From assembly GCF_900106045.1 (NCBI RefSeq), contig NZ_LT629802.1, positions 5,270,001 to 5,334,000 of the forward strand: a stretch of 64,000 bases of DNA, written 5' to 3'. Shown here piece after piece: positions 54,677-64,000 of the stretch (position 1 is its first letter; each line of letters starts with the position of its first letter). This stretch comes from Pseudomonas mucidolens (GTDB taxonomy: Bacteria; Pseudomonadota; Gammaproteobacteria; Pseudomonadales; Pseudomonadaceae). Under the pieces are notes generated by a model, which worked only from the letters and a program-made list of their open reading frames with translations, was not told where the DNA came from and did no database searches. The position numbers and the translations under genes are program-made.

Positions 54677-55489
54677 ATGCCCGAGTTGCCTGAAGTCGAA
54701 ACCACCCGGCGCGGGATTGCCCCGCACCTCGAAGGCCAGCGTGTCAGCCGCGTGATCGTGCGTGAACGGCGCCTGCGCTGGCCGATTCCCGAGGACCTCG
54801 ATGTGCGCCTGTCCGGACAGCGCATCGTGCTGGTGGAGCGGCGGGCCAAGTACCTGTTGATCAATGCCGAAGTGGGGACACTGATCAGCCATCTGGGCAT
54901 GTCAGGCAACTTGCGCCTGGTGGAAGTCGGCATGCCGGCGGCCAAGCATGAGCATGTGGACATCGAATTGGAGTCTGGACTGGCCCTGCGCTACACCGAC
55001 CCTCGCCGTTTTGGCGCAATGCTCTGGAGCCAGGACCCGCACAACCACGAACTGCTGATTCGCCTGGGGCCCGAGCCGTTGACCGAGCTGTTCGACGGCG
55101 ACCGCCTGTTTCAGCTGTCCCGTGGACGTTCCATGGCGGTCAAGCCGTTCATCATGGATAACGCGGTGGTGGTGGGGGTGGGCAATATCTATGCGACGGA
55201 AGCCTTGTTCGCGGCGGGGGTTGATCCTCGCCGGGAGGCCAAGGGCATTTCCCGCGGGCGATATCTGAAACTGGCCATCGAGATCAAGCGCATTCTGGCG
55301 GCGGCCATCGAGCGTGGCGGCACTACGTTGCGCGACTTTATTGGTGGCGACGGCCAGCCGGGGTACTTCCAGCAGGAGTTGTTCGTCTACGGCCGTGGCG
55401 GTGAGGCGTGCAAGGTCTGCGGGACCGAACTGCGCAATGTGGTGCTGGGGCAGCGGGCGAGTGTGTTTTGCCCCAAGTGCCAGCGTTGA
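54677..55489 (+). CDS. mutM: Formamidopyrimidine-DNA glycosylase
   Basis: Removes 8-oxoguanine and FapyG from DNA. 270 aa. The N-terminus [14 protein letters not shown] gives the catalytic Pro2 and Glu3; [21 protein letters not shown] is the helix-two-turn-helix region; the zinc finger [20 protein letters not shown] then CPKC closes the protein. Confidence 0.96.
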   Translation: MPELPEVETTRRGIAPHLEGQRVSRVIVRERRLRWPIPEDLDVRLSGQRIVLVERRAKYLLINAEVGTLISHLGMSGNLRLVEVGMPAAKHEHVDIELESGLALRYTDPRRFGAMLWSQDPHNHELLIRLGPEPLTELFDGDRLFQLSRGRSMAVKPFIMDNAVVVGVGNIYATEALFAAGVDPRREAKGISRGRYLKLAIEIKRILAAAIERGGTTLRDFIGGDGQPGYFQQELFVYGRGGEACKVCGTELRNVVLGQRASVFCPKCQR

Positions 55490-55511
55490 TTGCTGTGTGA
55501 TGGCTGATATT

Positions 55512-55616
55512 GCGTTCGCGAGCAAGTCGAATCGTCGCACCGCCGCTCCCACATTCAATCGTGTTTCTTGAGTCTGAATGCAGTCGAATGTGGGCGTGGG
55601 ATTGCTCGCGAAAACG
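55512..55616. repeat. Degenerate REP-like inverted repeat after mutM
   Basis: TTCGCGAGCAA at the left and TTGCTCGCGAA at the right are inverted complements, with a second inner pair around TCCCACATTC and GAATGTGGG. The arms are more diverged than in the REPINs, so it is an old or rearranged copy. Confidence 0.6.
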
Positions 55617-55638
55617 CCCTGGCAGGCGCTGCAAATCG

Positions 55639-55932
<294 letters not shown>

Positions 55933-55995
55933 TTAATGCGCGCAATTGTGCCGCATTGGCGCCCGCAGTGCGAGCGGGCGCCGGTTGAGCGGTCG

Positions 55996-56544
<549 letters not shown>

Positions 56545-56589
56545 TTATGCAGAAGAAAGCACTATAGACACCGCGAATAGCGTGTTTTT

Positions 56590-58185
56590 TCATGCTGTTT
56601 TCAGACGTTCAGCCAATGCGGTCGCCAATTGCGCGGTTAATCCGTACACCGACAATTGCGGGTTGGCGCCAATGCTGGTGGGGAATAAAGAACCGTCGTG
56701 GATCGACAGATTGCGCAATTGGTGATGCCGCCCGAGACTGTCGGCGACCGCGTTTTTCGGCTCTTCGCCCATGGCACAACCGCCCATGACGTGGGCGCTG
56801 CCCAGGCAGGTACGGTGCAGTTCCAGGTTCAGGCCATCAATCAGGCTGCGGGCCTCGGCCAGCGTGGTGACGTAGCGTGCGTCATGGTGCAGCGGTTTCA
56901 CCGACTTGGCACCTGCGGCGAACTGAATCTCGGCCATGCTGTGAAATGCCCGACGCAGCCCATCCCACGCGTAGGGCGAGACCTGATAGTCGAGCACTGG
57001 TGTGCCATCGCCACGCAAGTCCACGCTACCGCCCAGGCTGTCGGGGTGAAAACCGTCCCGTAGCAGCGCCAGCATCGCGTGGGTTTTGGGCAGTTGGCTC
57101 ATATCCAGTGCGTTCTGCGTGCCATAGCCACCGAACAAGATGCTGGCCAGGGCCGGGTGTAAGGGTGGTGCTTCCAGCTTGTAAGACATTTTGCCGGTGG
57201 TGCCGTCCTGCCATTGGAAATGGTCGGAATAAATCGACTGTGGCGCGCCGTAGAACGGGTTGATCACTTCGTCGAACAATCCCGCGGAAAAATTCACCAG
57301 ATGCAGGAAGGTGCGTTTACCCAGCCGCGAGTGGGGGTCGGGCGCATCCGAACGCATCAGCAGCGCCGGGCTATTGATACCGCCGCCGGCGAGCACGTAA
57401 TGCTTGGCTTTGACGGTGATTTTATAACCGGTGGGTGCCACGCAGCGCGTGTCCATCGCCGCGCATTCCAGGCTGGTGATAGTGTCGCCGCTGAACTTCA
57501 AGTGTTCGGCGCGGGCCAGGTACAGCAGCTCGCCGCCTTGCTCGAGGGTGGAAGGAATAGTGGTCACCAGCATCGATTGTTTGGCGTTGACCGGGCAACC
57601 CATGCCGCAGTAGCCCAGATTGAAACAGCCGCGCACGTTGCGTGGGATCACATGCCAGCTGTAGCCGAGTGTTTCGCAGCCTTTGCGGATCACATCGTTG
57701 TTGGCATTGGGTGGCACGGCCCAGGGCGCGATGCCCAGGCGCTGCTCCATTTTTTCGAACCAGGGCGCCATCTCGGCGCTGCTGTGGCCTTTGACCGCGT
57801 ATTCGCTGGCCCAATGCGCGAGGGTCTGATCCGGGGTACGGAAGCTGGAGGTCCAGTTGATCAAGGTCGTGCCGCCCACTGCGCGACCCTGGAGGATGGT
57901 GATGGCGCCATCCTTGCTCATGCGGCCGATGCCTTCCTGATACAGGCTGGCGTAGGCTTCGTCTTCCAGCAGCTTGAAGTCGCTGCTGGTCTTGAGCGGG
58001 CCTTCTTCGATCAGCAGCACTTTGTAGCCTGCCGCGCTGAGGATTTCGGCGCTGGTGCCACCGCCCGCGCCGCTGCCGATGATCGCTACGTCAGCTTCCA
58101 GGGTCAGGTCCCGGTCGAGGGCGGCGCCATTGTGGGTCTTCCAGCCGCGGGCCAGGCCGTCGCGGAACAGATCAGATACGGGCAT
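56590..58185 (-). CDS. laoA: GMC-family long-chain alcohol dehydrogenase (LaoA-like)
   Basis: 531-aa FAD-dependent glucose-methanol-choline oxidoreductase. The ADP-binding motif is VAIIGSGAGGGTSAEIL near residue 34; the C-terminal block GGCAMGEEPKNAVADSLGR followed by NLSIHDGSLFPTSIGANPQ holds the flavin-side active site. In P. aeruginosa the homologous laoABCR cluster oxidises long-chain alcohols from alkane and SDS degradation. Here gene order, spacing and the next genes match that cluster, so the symbol is used; the substrate is inferred. Confidence 0.86.
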   Translation of the reverse strand: MPVSDLFRDGLARGWKTHNGAALDRDLTLEADVAIIGSGAGGGTSAEILSAAGYKVLLIEEGPLKTSSDFKLLEDEAYASLYQEGIGRMSKDGAITILQGRAVGGTTLINWTSSFRTPDQTLAHWASEYAVKGHSSAEMAPWFEKMEQRLGIAPWAVPPNANNDVIRKGCETLGYSWHVIPRNVRGCFNLGYCGMGCPVNAKQSMLVTTIPSTLEQGGELLYLARAEHLKFSGDTITSLECAAMDTRCVAPTGYKITVKAKHYVLAGGGINSPALLMRSDAPDPHSRLGKRTFLHLVNFSAGLFDEVINPFYGAPQSIYSDHFQWQDGTTGKMSYKLEAPPLHPALASILFGGYGTQNALDMSQLPKTHAMLALLRDGFHPDSLGGSVDLRGDGTPVLDYQVSPYAWDGLRRAFHSMAEIQFAAGAKSVKPLHHDARYVTTLAEARSLIDGLNLELHRTCLGSAHVMGGCAMGEEPKNAVADSLGRHHQLRNLSIHDGSLFPTSIGANPQLSVYGLTAQLATALAERLKTA

Positions 58186-58223
58186 TCGATGGCTCTCTTG
58201 TTTTTATTGAAGGTGCGCGCAGG

Positions 58224-58769
58224 TCAGATAGTGGGTGGGCCGGGATAGCCGCAATGGGCCCAAGACGTGGGTCGGAAATACCAGGCCATGATCACCAGCT
58301 TGAGCAACGAGCCCTGGCCCATGCGCAACAGGTTCAGGTAACTGTTTTCCCAGCGATGGAGGAAGTTGCGGATTTGCTCGGCGCTGGCATTTTCCCAACT
58401 GCCCCAGATACCGGTCAGCGGTCCTCGCGTGACGGCCATGCCCAGCACATCGAACAACTGCTGGGTCAGCTTGAACATCTCAGGGGACAGGTGTTGCAGG
58501 CTGTAATCGAGTTTTTTCAGCGTGTCCTCGATGCCTGCGGCCACGGCCTCGGCACTGGCCGCGCCTTCCAGCAATACCGGAATCACTGCCCGCAGAAACG
58601 GCAGGTCACTGCTGCGCAACATGGCAAAGCCGCTGGCCGGCGTACTGCTGGAACAACCGCTGAGGCTGGCACCAAGCCCGGCGGTGGCCAGGAAAGCGCT
58701 GGCGCACAGGCCGAGTTTCAAGACGCCGCGCCGTGACAACGCGGGTGATTCAGTCAGGCTAGGGTGCAT
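58224..58769 (-). CDS. laoB: TAT-signal lipoprotein-like subunit of the LaoA dehydrogenase
   Basis: 181 aa. Twin-arginine motif SRRGVLKLGL near residues 12-21, then a hydrophobic region and a lipobox-like SLSGCSS near residue 38. The rest is helical and resembles small gluconate-2-dehydrogenase subunit 3-type partners of GMC enzymes. It would export the complex or anchor it at the membrane. It lies 38 bp upstream of laoA on the same strand. Confidence 0.78.
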   Translation of the reverse strand: MHPSLTESPALSRRGVLKLGLCASAFLATAGLGASLSGCSSSTPASGFAMLRSSDLPFLRAVIPVLLEGAASAEAVAAGIEDTLKKLDYSLQHLSPEMFKLTQQLFDVLGMAVTRGPLTGIWGSWENASAEQIRNFLHRWENSYLNLLRMGQGSLLKLVIMAWYFRPTSWAHCGYPGPPTI

Positions 58770-58794
58770 TTTTATTGTTATCCCTGAGATGGTG

Positions 58795-60222
58795 TTAGCG
58801 GACGAACAGCTTCTGGATCAGCTTTTGAATGGACTTGCCGTAGGGCGGATAAATCAGCTTGGCCGCGTTCAGGCGCTGTTTGACCAGCACGCCCTTGGCC
58901 TTACTGAACGTCAGGAAGCCTTCATGTCCGTGGTAATGACCCATGCCTGAAGGGCCGATGCCGCCGAAAGGCATATCGTCCTGGGCCACGTGCAGCAGGG
59001 TGTCGTTCAGGCACACGCCGCCAGAATGGGTTTCGTGGAGGACGCGGTTCTGTTCGGCCTTGTTGTAGCCGAAGTAATACAGCGCCAGCGGGCGAGGGCG
59101 CTGGTTGATGTAGGCGAAGGCCTGGTCGAGGCCGCGATAGGGCACGATCGGCAGCAGCGGGCCGAAAATTTCGTCCTGCATCAGCGTCATCTCATCAGTC
59201 ACATTGAGCAGCAGGACATGGGCCATGCGTCGGTCCTGGCCCTGATCATAGAGCGGGAGCACGGTGGCACCTTTGTCGGTGGCGTCCTTGAGGTAGCCGT
59301 TGAGCCGGGCAAGTTGCCGCTCGTTGACGATGGCCGTGTAGTCCGGATTGTCGGCCAGGGTCGGATAGAACCCGCGCACGGCTTTACTGTAGGCCTCGAC
59401 GAAACCGTCGATGCGATCTTCCGGCACCAGCACGTAGTCCGGTGCCACGCAGGTTTGCCCGGCGTTCAGCGCCTTGCCGAAGGCGATCCGTTCGGCGGCG
59501 TCCTTGAGGGGCACGTCGGCTGAAACAATGGCCGGTGATTTGCCGCCCAGTTCCAGGGTGACCGGGGTCAGGTGTTCGGCGGCGGCGCGCATCACGTGCT
59601 TGCCGATACTGGTAGCCCCGGTGAACAGCAGGTGATCAAGGGGTAACCTGGAAAATGCCATGCCCACTTCGGCTTCGCCCAGCACCACGCACACCAGGTC
59701 TTCGGGGAAAATCTTTGCCAACAGGGTTTTGAGTAACTGCCCGGTGGCCGGTGTCGACTCGCTGAGCTTGAGCATTACCCGGTTGCCCGCGGCCAGTGCG
59801 CCCACCAACGGACCGATGGCCAGGTACAACGGGTAATTCCAGGGCACGATGACCCCGACCACGCCCAACGGCTGATAAATAACCTTGGCCGAGGCGGGCT
59901 GGAAGGCGATGCCGACGGCGCGCCGGGACGGTTTCATCCGGCGCTTGAGGTGTTTGCTGGCGTAATGGATGCCGTGCAGGCTGGGCATCAGTTCGGCGAA
60001 CAGGGTTTCGTCAGCGCTGCGATGGCTGAAATCGCGGCTGATAGCCTCAATCAGCGCCTGACGCTCGTCGCTGAGGATCTCCCGCAACGCTTTGAGCCAT
60101 TGCTGACGCTGCGCGGCCGGCGGCATTGGATTGGCTGCATAGGCGCGACGTTGGGCATCGAAGAGGTCCTGGAGTTGGTCCAGCTCCGGGGAATTTTGCA
60201 GGTAGGCAACGTTGGCAGGCAT
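58795..60222 (-). CDS. laoC: Aldehyde dehydrogenase (coniferyl aldehyde dehydrogenase-like, LaoC)
   Basis: 475-aa NAD(P)-dependent aldehyde dehydrogenase of the coniferyl-aldehyde/fatty-aldehyde group. The catalytic Glu is in TLELGGKSPAIV and the nucleophile Cys in NAGQTCVAPDYV. It lacks a signal peptide. As first gene of laoC-laoB-laoA it would oxidise the aldehyde produced by LaoA to a fatty acid. The CalB annotation on relatives reflects similarity only. Confidence 0.86.
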   Translation of the reverse strand: MPANVAYLQNSPELDQLQDLFDAQRRAYAANPMPPAAQRQQWLKALREILSDERQALIEAISRDFSHRSADETLFAELMPSLHGIHYASKHLKRRMKPSRRAVGIAFQPASAKVIYQPLGVVGVIVPWNYPLYLAIGPLVGALAAGNRVMLKLSESTPATGQLLKTLLAKIFPEDLVCVVLGEAEVGMAFSRLPLDHLLFTGATSIGKHVMRAAAEHLTPVTLELGGKSPAIVSADVPLKDAAERIAFGKALNAGQTCVAPDYVLVPEDRIDGFVEAYSKAVRGFYPTLADNPDYTAIVNERQLARLNGYLKDATDKGATVLPLYDQGQDRRMAHVLLLNVTDEMTLMQDEIFGPLLPIVPYRGLDQAFAYINQRPRPLALYYFGYNKAEQNRVLHETHSGGVCLNDTLLHVAQDDMPFGGIGPSGMGHYHGHEGFLTFSKAKGVLVKQRLNAAKLIYPPYGKSIQKLIQKLFVR

Positions 60223-60258
60223 GGCGCGGGTCCCGCTTGTTATTGGAATGCATCAACT

Positions 60259-60278
60259 TTTAGAGTCATTACTCTAAA
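60259..60278. promoter_or_regulatory. Candidate LaoR operator
   Basis: TTTAGAGT-CATT-ACTCTAAA is an exact inverted repeat (8-bp arms, 4-bp spacer) in the 147-bp divergent region between laoC and laoR, 37 bp from the laoC start. Position and symmetry fit a TetR dimer site. Confidence 0.6.
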
Positions 60279-60369
60279 TTGTCAAATGACATTGCAGCAA
60301 CATGCGGTTTTATCCTGGCCGGGATAGATCGTAAGATGTTTGTATCAGGATTTAAGAAGCCGACCTCCC

Positions 60370-61041
60370 ATGGCCACACGAGTAAAGACCAGCGAACGCA
60401 TTGTGCAAGCCAGCCTGGAGCTTTTTAACCAGCAGGGCGAGCGCACTGTCAGCACCAACCACATCGCCGCCCACATGGAAATCTCGCCGGGCAATCTGTA
60501 CTACCACTTCCCCAACAAGCAGGCGATCATCGCGGTGTTGTTTCACGAGTACGAAGCGTTGGTGGACAGCTTCCTGCGCCCGCCTCAGGGGCGCGCGATG
60601 GTCGTGGACGACAAGCGTTTCTATCTTCAGGCAGTACTGGCCGGCATGTGGCGGTACCGTTTCCTGCACCGCGATCTCGAACATCTGCTGGAGAGCGACC
60701 CGGAGCTGGCCACGGGCTATCGGCGCTTCTCCCAGCGTTGCCTGATCCAGGGCAACGCGATCTATCGTGGGTTTGTCGAGGCCGGGATTCTGAACATGGA
60801 CCCGGTGCAGACCGAAGCGCTGACCCTCAATGCCTGGATCATCCTCACCTCCTGGGTGCGTTTCCTGTGTACCACCAATGAAAACTCTGCGCATTTGAGT
60901 GCCGAGGCCATCAAGCGCGGGGTGTATCAGGTGCTGGTGCTGGAGGCAGGTTTTGTCACGCCACAGGCTAAAGAAGCGGTGGATGCGCTGTTCAAAGAGT
61001 TTTACGTGCCGTTGAATCAGGCACTGGAAGAAGTGAAGTAG
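60370..61041 (+). CDS. laoR: TetR-family repressor of the long-chain alcohol operon (LaoR-like)
   Basis: 223 aa. N-terminal TetR helix-turn-helix (ERIVQASLELFNQQGERTVS to GNLYYHFPNKQAI) and a C-terminal ligand pocket (TetR_C, about 80-200). It is divergent from laoC, and an 8-bp-arm palindrome lies between. By analogy with P. aeruginosa it represses the lao genes and is released by long-chain acyl compounds. ATG 60370 begins MATRVKTSERIV. Confidence 0.86.
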   Translation: MATRVKTSERIVQASLELFNQQGERTVSTNHIAAHMEISPGNLYYHFPNKQAIIAVLFHEYEALVDSFLRPPQGRAMVVDDKRFYLQAVLAGMWRYRFLHRDLEHLLESDPELATGYRRFSQRCLIQGNAIYRGFVEAGILNMDPVQTEALTLNAWIILTSWVRFLCTTNENSAHLSAEAIKRGVYQVLVLEAGFVTPQAKEAVDALFKEFYVPLNQALEEVK

Positions 61042-61074
61042 GCCCTTTCCCGAACGTATTGTCAGGAGTCTGTT

Positions 61075-61929
61075 ATGCCGCTTGCGCAACTGATCAGCCC
61101 GCAACAATTGGCCGAGCGCCAGAAGCAGGGGCCTTTAGTCATTCTCGATTGCCGCTTTGCCCTGGAAGACCCGGACTACGGACGTTGCAGCTATGCCGAA
61201 GGGCATATCGAAGGCGCGCAATACGCTGATCTGGAGCGCCACCTCAGTGGCCCGGTGAGCAAGGGCATGACCGGTCGGCATCCGCTGCCGGCACCGGCCA
61301 CGTGGGTCGGACAGTTGCAGGCCTGGGGCATTGGCGCCGATAGCGAAATCGTGTTGTATGACGATGGTCCTGGTGCCTATGCCGCCCGCGCCTGGTGGCT
61401 GTTGGCGTGGCTGGGCAAACGTGACGCTGTGTTTATCCTCGATGGCGGCCTGAAAGCCTGGCACGCCGCGGGATTTCCGCTGAGTCTGGATGCGCCGCAG
61501 GTCGAGCCGGGAACGTTTGCCGGCACCCCGGACAGCCGCATGCTGTTGGACGCCGAACACCTGCGAAAACGTCTCGGACAGCCGGGCCTGACACTGCTTG
61601 ACGCCCGCGCCCTGCCGCGCTTTCGCGGCGAAGTGGAACCTATCGATCCGGTTGCCGGGCATATTCCCGGCGCGCAGTGCGTGGCGTTCAGTGAAAATCT
61701 GGGCAGTGATGGCCGCTTCTTGCCGGCTCAACAGCTCAAGCAGCGTTTCGCTGCCAAGCTGCAAGACCGTTCGCCGGATGAGCTGGTGGCGTATTGCGGC
61801 TCCGGCGTGACGGCGTGCCACAACCTGTTTGCGTTGTGCCTGGCGGGTTATCCGTTGGGCAAGTTGTATGCGGGATCGTGGAGCGAGTGGATTACCGACC
61901 CGGCGCGAGCAATCGCGACCGGCGATTGA
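61075..61929 (+). CDS. sseA: Tandem-rhodanese sulfurtransferase (3-mercaptopyruvate type)
   Basis: 284 aa with two rhodanese domains. The catalytic Cys241 is in the C-terminal domain, AYCGSGVTACHN; the CGSGVT loop is that of 3-mercaptopyruvate sulfurtransferases rather than thiosulfate enzymes. It moves sulfur from mercaptopyruvate to thiol acceptors in the cytoplasm. It follows laoR by 33 bp, but shared regulation is not evident. Confidence 0.83.
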   Translation: MPLAQLISPQQLAERQKQGPLVILDCRFALEDPDYGRCSYAEGHIEGAQYADLERHLSGPVSKGMTGRHPLPAPATWVGQLQAWGIGADSEIVLYDDGPGAYAARAWWLLAWLGKRDAVFILDGGLKAWHAAGFPLSLDAPQVEPGTFAGTPDSRMLLDAEHLRKRLGQPGLTLLDARALPRFRGEVEPIDPVAGHIPGAQCVAFSENLGSDGRFLPAQQLKQRFAAKLQDRSPDELVAYCGSGVTACHNLFALCLAGYPLGKLYAGSWSEWITDPARAIATGD

Positions 61930-62032
61930 TGTTCCTCCTATTTGAAATGCCCGTAGAGTGTAAGTCCGCGTCCTCCAGTAAATACCGTCTTGACTCTTGT
62001 CGAGCAAGCGCAAGTCTCGACATAAGTTACCC

Positions 62033-62355
62033 CGTAGCAGCTGTCGAGTCCCAGCGAGCATAGGTATCTACACAACTTTGCCTCAACGCTTAAATCCAGG
62101 CAGATAGGGGTGTTGTGGCGAGCGGGCTTGTCCCGCGTAGGGCTGCGAAGCAGTCCCAGTAAGCCGAATGCGGTGTATCAGATACTTCATAGCAGCTGGG
62201 TTTGGGGCAGCTTCGCAGCCCTACGCGGGACAAGCCCGCTCGCCACAGGGACATTTGTCAGTTTCTGAAAGTTGTGTAGATACCTATGCCCAGCGAGGCT
62301 GCGTCTGCGGTGTGCCAGAGGCACCGCTAACGCAGCCTCGCTGGGGCTCGACAGC
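62033..62355. repeat. Palindrome between convergent genes, interrupted by the 230-bp element
   Basis: The segment 62033-62058 (GTAGCAGCTGTCGAGTCCCA then GCGAG) and the segment 62298-62355 form one hairpin once 62059-62297 is removed: both arms read GTAGC..TGTCGAG.CCCAGCGAGG with a few differences. The restored palindrome is about 80 bp and overlaps the stop codon of the YheT-like gene. Confidence 0.75.
62059..62288. mobile_element. 230-bp MITE-like element with 21-bp terminal inverted repeats and 9-bp target duplication
   Basis: Exact inverted termini: left 62059-62079 begins CATAGGTATCTACACAACTT and right 62268-62288 is its complement. The direct repeat CCCAGCGAG flanks it at 62050-62058 and 62289-62297. 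Inside is a REP doublet of the TGTGGCGAG class (62114-62247). No transposase is encoded, so it would need one supplied in trans. A diverged partial copy is at about 5978-6157. Confidence 0.8.
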
Positions 62356-63371
62356 TACGGCGGTGTTGTTGCGTGCTGGTTGTGGCGTGCCAGCAGCCAT
62401 TGCGGGATCCGCCGCTCCAGGTAGTAACCGGGCTGGCGCAGCGTGCCATCGACAAATCCCACATGCCCACCCTTGGCCGTCAGTTCGAACTCGGTGCATG
62501 CCGACAGCTCGCTGGCGTCCGGCAAACTGTGTGCAAACACGAACGGATCATCGGCGGCGTGGATAATCAGGCTAGGCGTGCGGATATCGCCCAGGAAGTA
62601 ACGGCTGGACGCCCGGCGATAGTAGTCCTCGGCACTCAGGTAACCATGCAGCGGCGCGGTGACCCGGCCATCGAAGTCCCAGAACGTGCGCATTTTTTCC
62701 AGTGAACCCAGCGACTCTAGAGTTTTCAGCCCGTCCGCGCGGCCATCCTGCAGGAATTGGCGTTGTTTGACGCGGATGTAGGCGAGCATTTCGCGCATGA
62801 AGTGCTTCTGATAAACCCGCGAAAAGCCCAGGCCGATACGGTCGGCGCATTGGTCCAGGCGAAACGGCACCGACACCGCCGCCGCCGCTTGTAACCCGCA
62901 GGCATCGCCGGTTTCCCCCAAATGCTTGAGCAGTACGTTGCCCCCCAGCGAATAGCCCACCGCATACAGAGGCGCCAACGGCCGTTTGGCGCGCAGGTGG
63001 GCAATGGCCTGCGCCAGGTCTTCGCTAGCACCAGAGTGATAGCTGCGTGCCAACAGATTCGGTTCACCCGAACAGCCACGCCAGTTCAGTGCCACGCTGG
63101 CCCAGCCTTGCGCCGCGAGGGCTTTTTGCAGGCCGGCGACATAAGGTGAATTAGAAGAGCCGGTCAGCCCGTGCAGCACCAGCACCAACGGGGTCTGCGC
63201 GTCATGCGAGCCGTGCCAGTCCAGATCGAGAAAGTCGCCGTCATCCAGCCACAGTCGCTCGCGCAGGCGTTCGATGTGAGTAGTCTTGCGCCACAGCGGT
63301 CCCCACAGCGTTTGCAGATGCGGGTTGCCGAGGCCGAAGGCCGGGGTGAAACGGTCGGAAGAAGGCGTCAT
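62355..63371 (-). CDS. YheT-like alpha/beta hydrolase
   Basis: 338 aa, UPF0017/AB-hydrolase-4 group. Oxyanion region VLHGLTGSSNSPYV, nucleophile elbow GYSLGGNVLLKHLGE, and a C-terminal His in KGGHVGFVDG. E. coli YheT is a predicted esterase of unknown substrate. Its stop codon lies within the palindrome described at 62033-62355. It is followed in the other direction by rsmD with a 6-bp gap. Confidence 0.85.
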   Translation of the reverse strand: MTPSSDRFTPAFGLGNPHLQTLWGPLWRKTTHIERLRERLWLDDGDFLDLDWHGSHDAQTPLVLVLHGLTGSSNSPYVAGLQKALAAQGWASVALNWRGCSGEPNLLARSYHSGASEDLAQAIAHLRAKRPLAPLYAVGYSLGGNVLLKHLGETGDACGLQAAAAVSVPFRLDQCADRIGLGFSRVYQKHFMREMLAYIRVKQRQFLQDGRADGLKTLESLGSLEKMRTFWDFDGRVTAPLHGYLSAEDYYRRASSRYFLGDIRTPSLIIHAADDPFVFAHSLPDASELSACTEFELTAKGGHVGFVDGTLRQPGYYLERRIPQWLLARHNQHATTPP

Positions 63372-63377
63372 AAACGC

Positions 63378-63983
63378 CTACAACGTACGTTGCCACAACG
63401 CGTAATACACGCGCCCGGATTTCTGTTCCCGGTGCAGGCGCCAGCTTGCGGGCAGGCCCAGCGCCGACGGCGCGGTTTCGCTCTCGGTGTAGATCCACGC
63501 GTCATCGGCCAGCCACTGACGTTCCTCGAGCAGGGCGCAAACGCTCGGCAACAGGTTCTGATTGAACGGCGGGTCGAGGAACACCACGTCGAATGCGCTG
63601 GCCGGTTGGGTTTCCAGATAGCGCAAAGCGTCAGCGGTCTGTACCTGGCCGGTGGTGCAACGCAGCGTGCCCAAGTGTTCACGCAAGCTGGACACCGCGA
63701 CATTGCTGGCATCCAGCGCCTGGCCCAAGGCCGCGCCACGGGACAGGGCCTCGAGGAACAGCGCGCCGCTGCCGGCGAACGGATCGAGCACCTTGGCCCC
63801 GGCAATGTACGGTGCGAGCCAGTTGAACAAGGTCTCGCGGACCCGGTCCGGCGTCGGACGCAGGCCCACGACGTCCGGGAAGCTCAGCTTGCGGCTGCGC
63901 CATTCGCCGCCAATGATGCGCAGTTGACCCACGCCATTGTGCACGTTGTGGACAGGTTTTTTGGGACGCGATGGACTAGCCAT
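63378..63983 (-). CDS. rsmD: 16S rRNA (guanine966-N2)-methyltransferase
   Basis: 201 aa. RsmD motifs: RIIGGEWRSRKLSFPDVVGLRPTPDRVRETLFNWL (pieces of the signature), SAM site VLDPFAGSGALFLEALSRG, and the catalytic DPPF in VVFLDPPFN. It methylates G966 of 16S rRNA during 30S assembly. It is 6 bp upstream of the YheT-like gene, so the two form an operon. Confidence 0.93.
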   Translation of the reverse strand: MASPSRPKKPVHNVHNGVGQLRIIGGEWRSRKLSFPDVVGLRPTPDRVRETLFNWLAPYIAGAKVLDPFAGSGALFLEALSRGAALGQALDASNVAVSSLREHLGTLRCTTGQVQTADALRYLETQPASAFDVVFLDPPFNQNLLPSVCALLEERQWLADDAWIYTESETAPSALGLPASWRLHREQKSGRVYYALWQRTL

Positions 63984-64000
63984 TAATGCTCCGGAACCCC

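Overview
This 64-kb window is ordinary chromosome from a fluorescent pseudomonad (Pseudomonas fluorescens group). The basis is the high GC content, the gene content, and a gene order that follows P. aeruginosa from spuC-H through serA, rpiA-ilvA, rppH-ptsP, lgt-thyA, folA, ilvD and mutM to coaD-laoABCR. The P. aeruginosa comparison is from memory. I found no prophage, plasmid, CRISPR array, tRNA or rRNA gene.

Layout. 1-5949: end of spuC and the polyamine ABC importer spuDEFGH. 6241-9402: HD-domain protein, GlxA-type regulator, AhpD-like protein and a cupin-AraC regulator. 9423-16770: penicillin-acylase/HacB-like acylase and small conserved proteins, including an alpha/beta hydrolase, DUF2059, a 2OG-Fe oxygenase, DUF523, a periplasmic binding protein and DUF4399. 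16952-20472: serA divergent from a D-2-hydroxyglutarate dehydrogenase and an FAH-family protein. 20631-23129: two tandem SdiA-regulated-type propellers and an autotransporter relic. 23379-32735: rpiA, ilvA, rppH, ptsP, lgt and thyA with neighbours. 32768-35588: cadR/cadA metal resistance. 35605-41748: a LysR regulator and a 2-aminoethylphosphonate uptake cluster with an amine oxidase. 41776-49870: a GTPase/membrane-protein pair, folA, a cystine symporter, phosphorylcholine phosphatase and ilvD. 50289-56475: a REP-associated transposase (RAYT), an MFS pump, a 23S rRNA methyltransferase, an HDOD protein, mutM, ferredoxin and coaD. 56590-61041: long-chain alcohol oxidation genes laoABC and laoR. 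61075-63983: a sulfurtransferase, a YheT-like hydrolase and rsmD.

The most unusual content is between genes. At least nine roughly 98-bp inverted-repeat units of one GTAG-type REP family (REPINs) sit in gaps, and two of them bracket the RAYT gene. One has matching insertions in both arms. Two other REP elements have collapsed to near-perfect hairpins. At 62059-62288 a 230-bp element has perfect 21-bp terminal inverted repeats and 9-bp flanking direct repeats. Removing it restores an interrupted palindrome, so it looks like a MITE-type insertion carrying a REP doublet. A diverged partial copy lies at about 5978-6157.

Several genes show decay or remodelling. They are a 9-G tract that fuses the phosphonate ATPase and permease frames, a D-2-hydroxyglutarate dehydrogenase extended into the next gene, a binding protein with a shortened second lobe, an autotransporter relic, a TauE/SafE relic, and 37-bp duplications of the end of the MFS gene.
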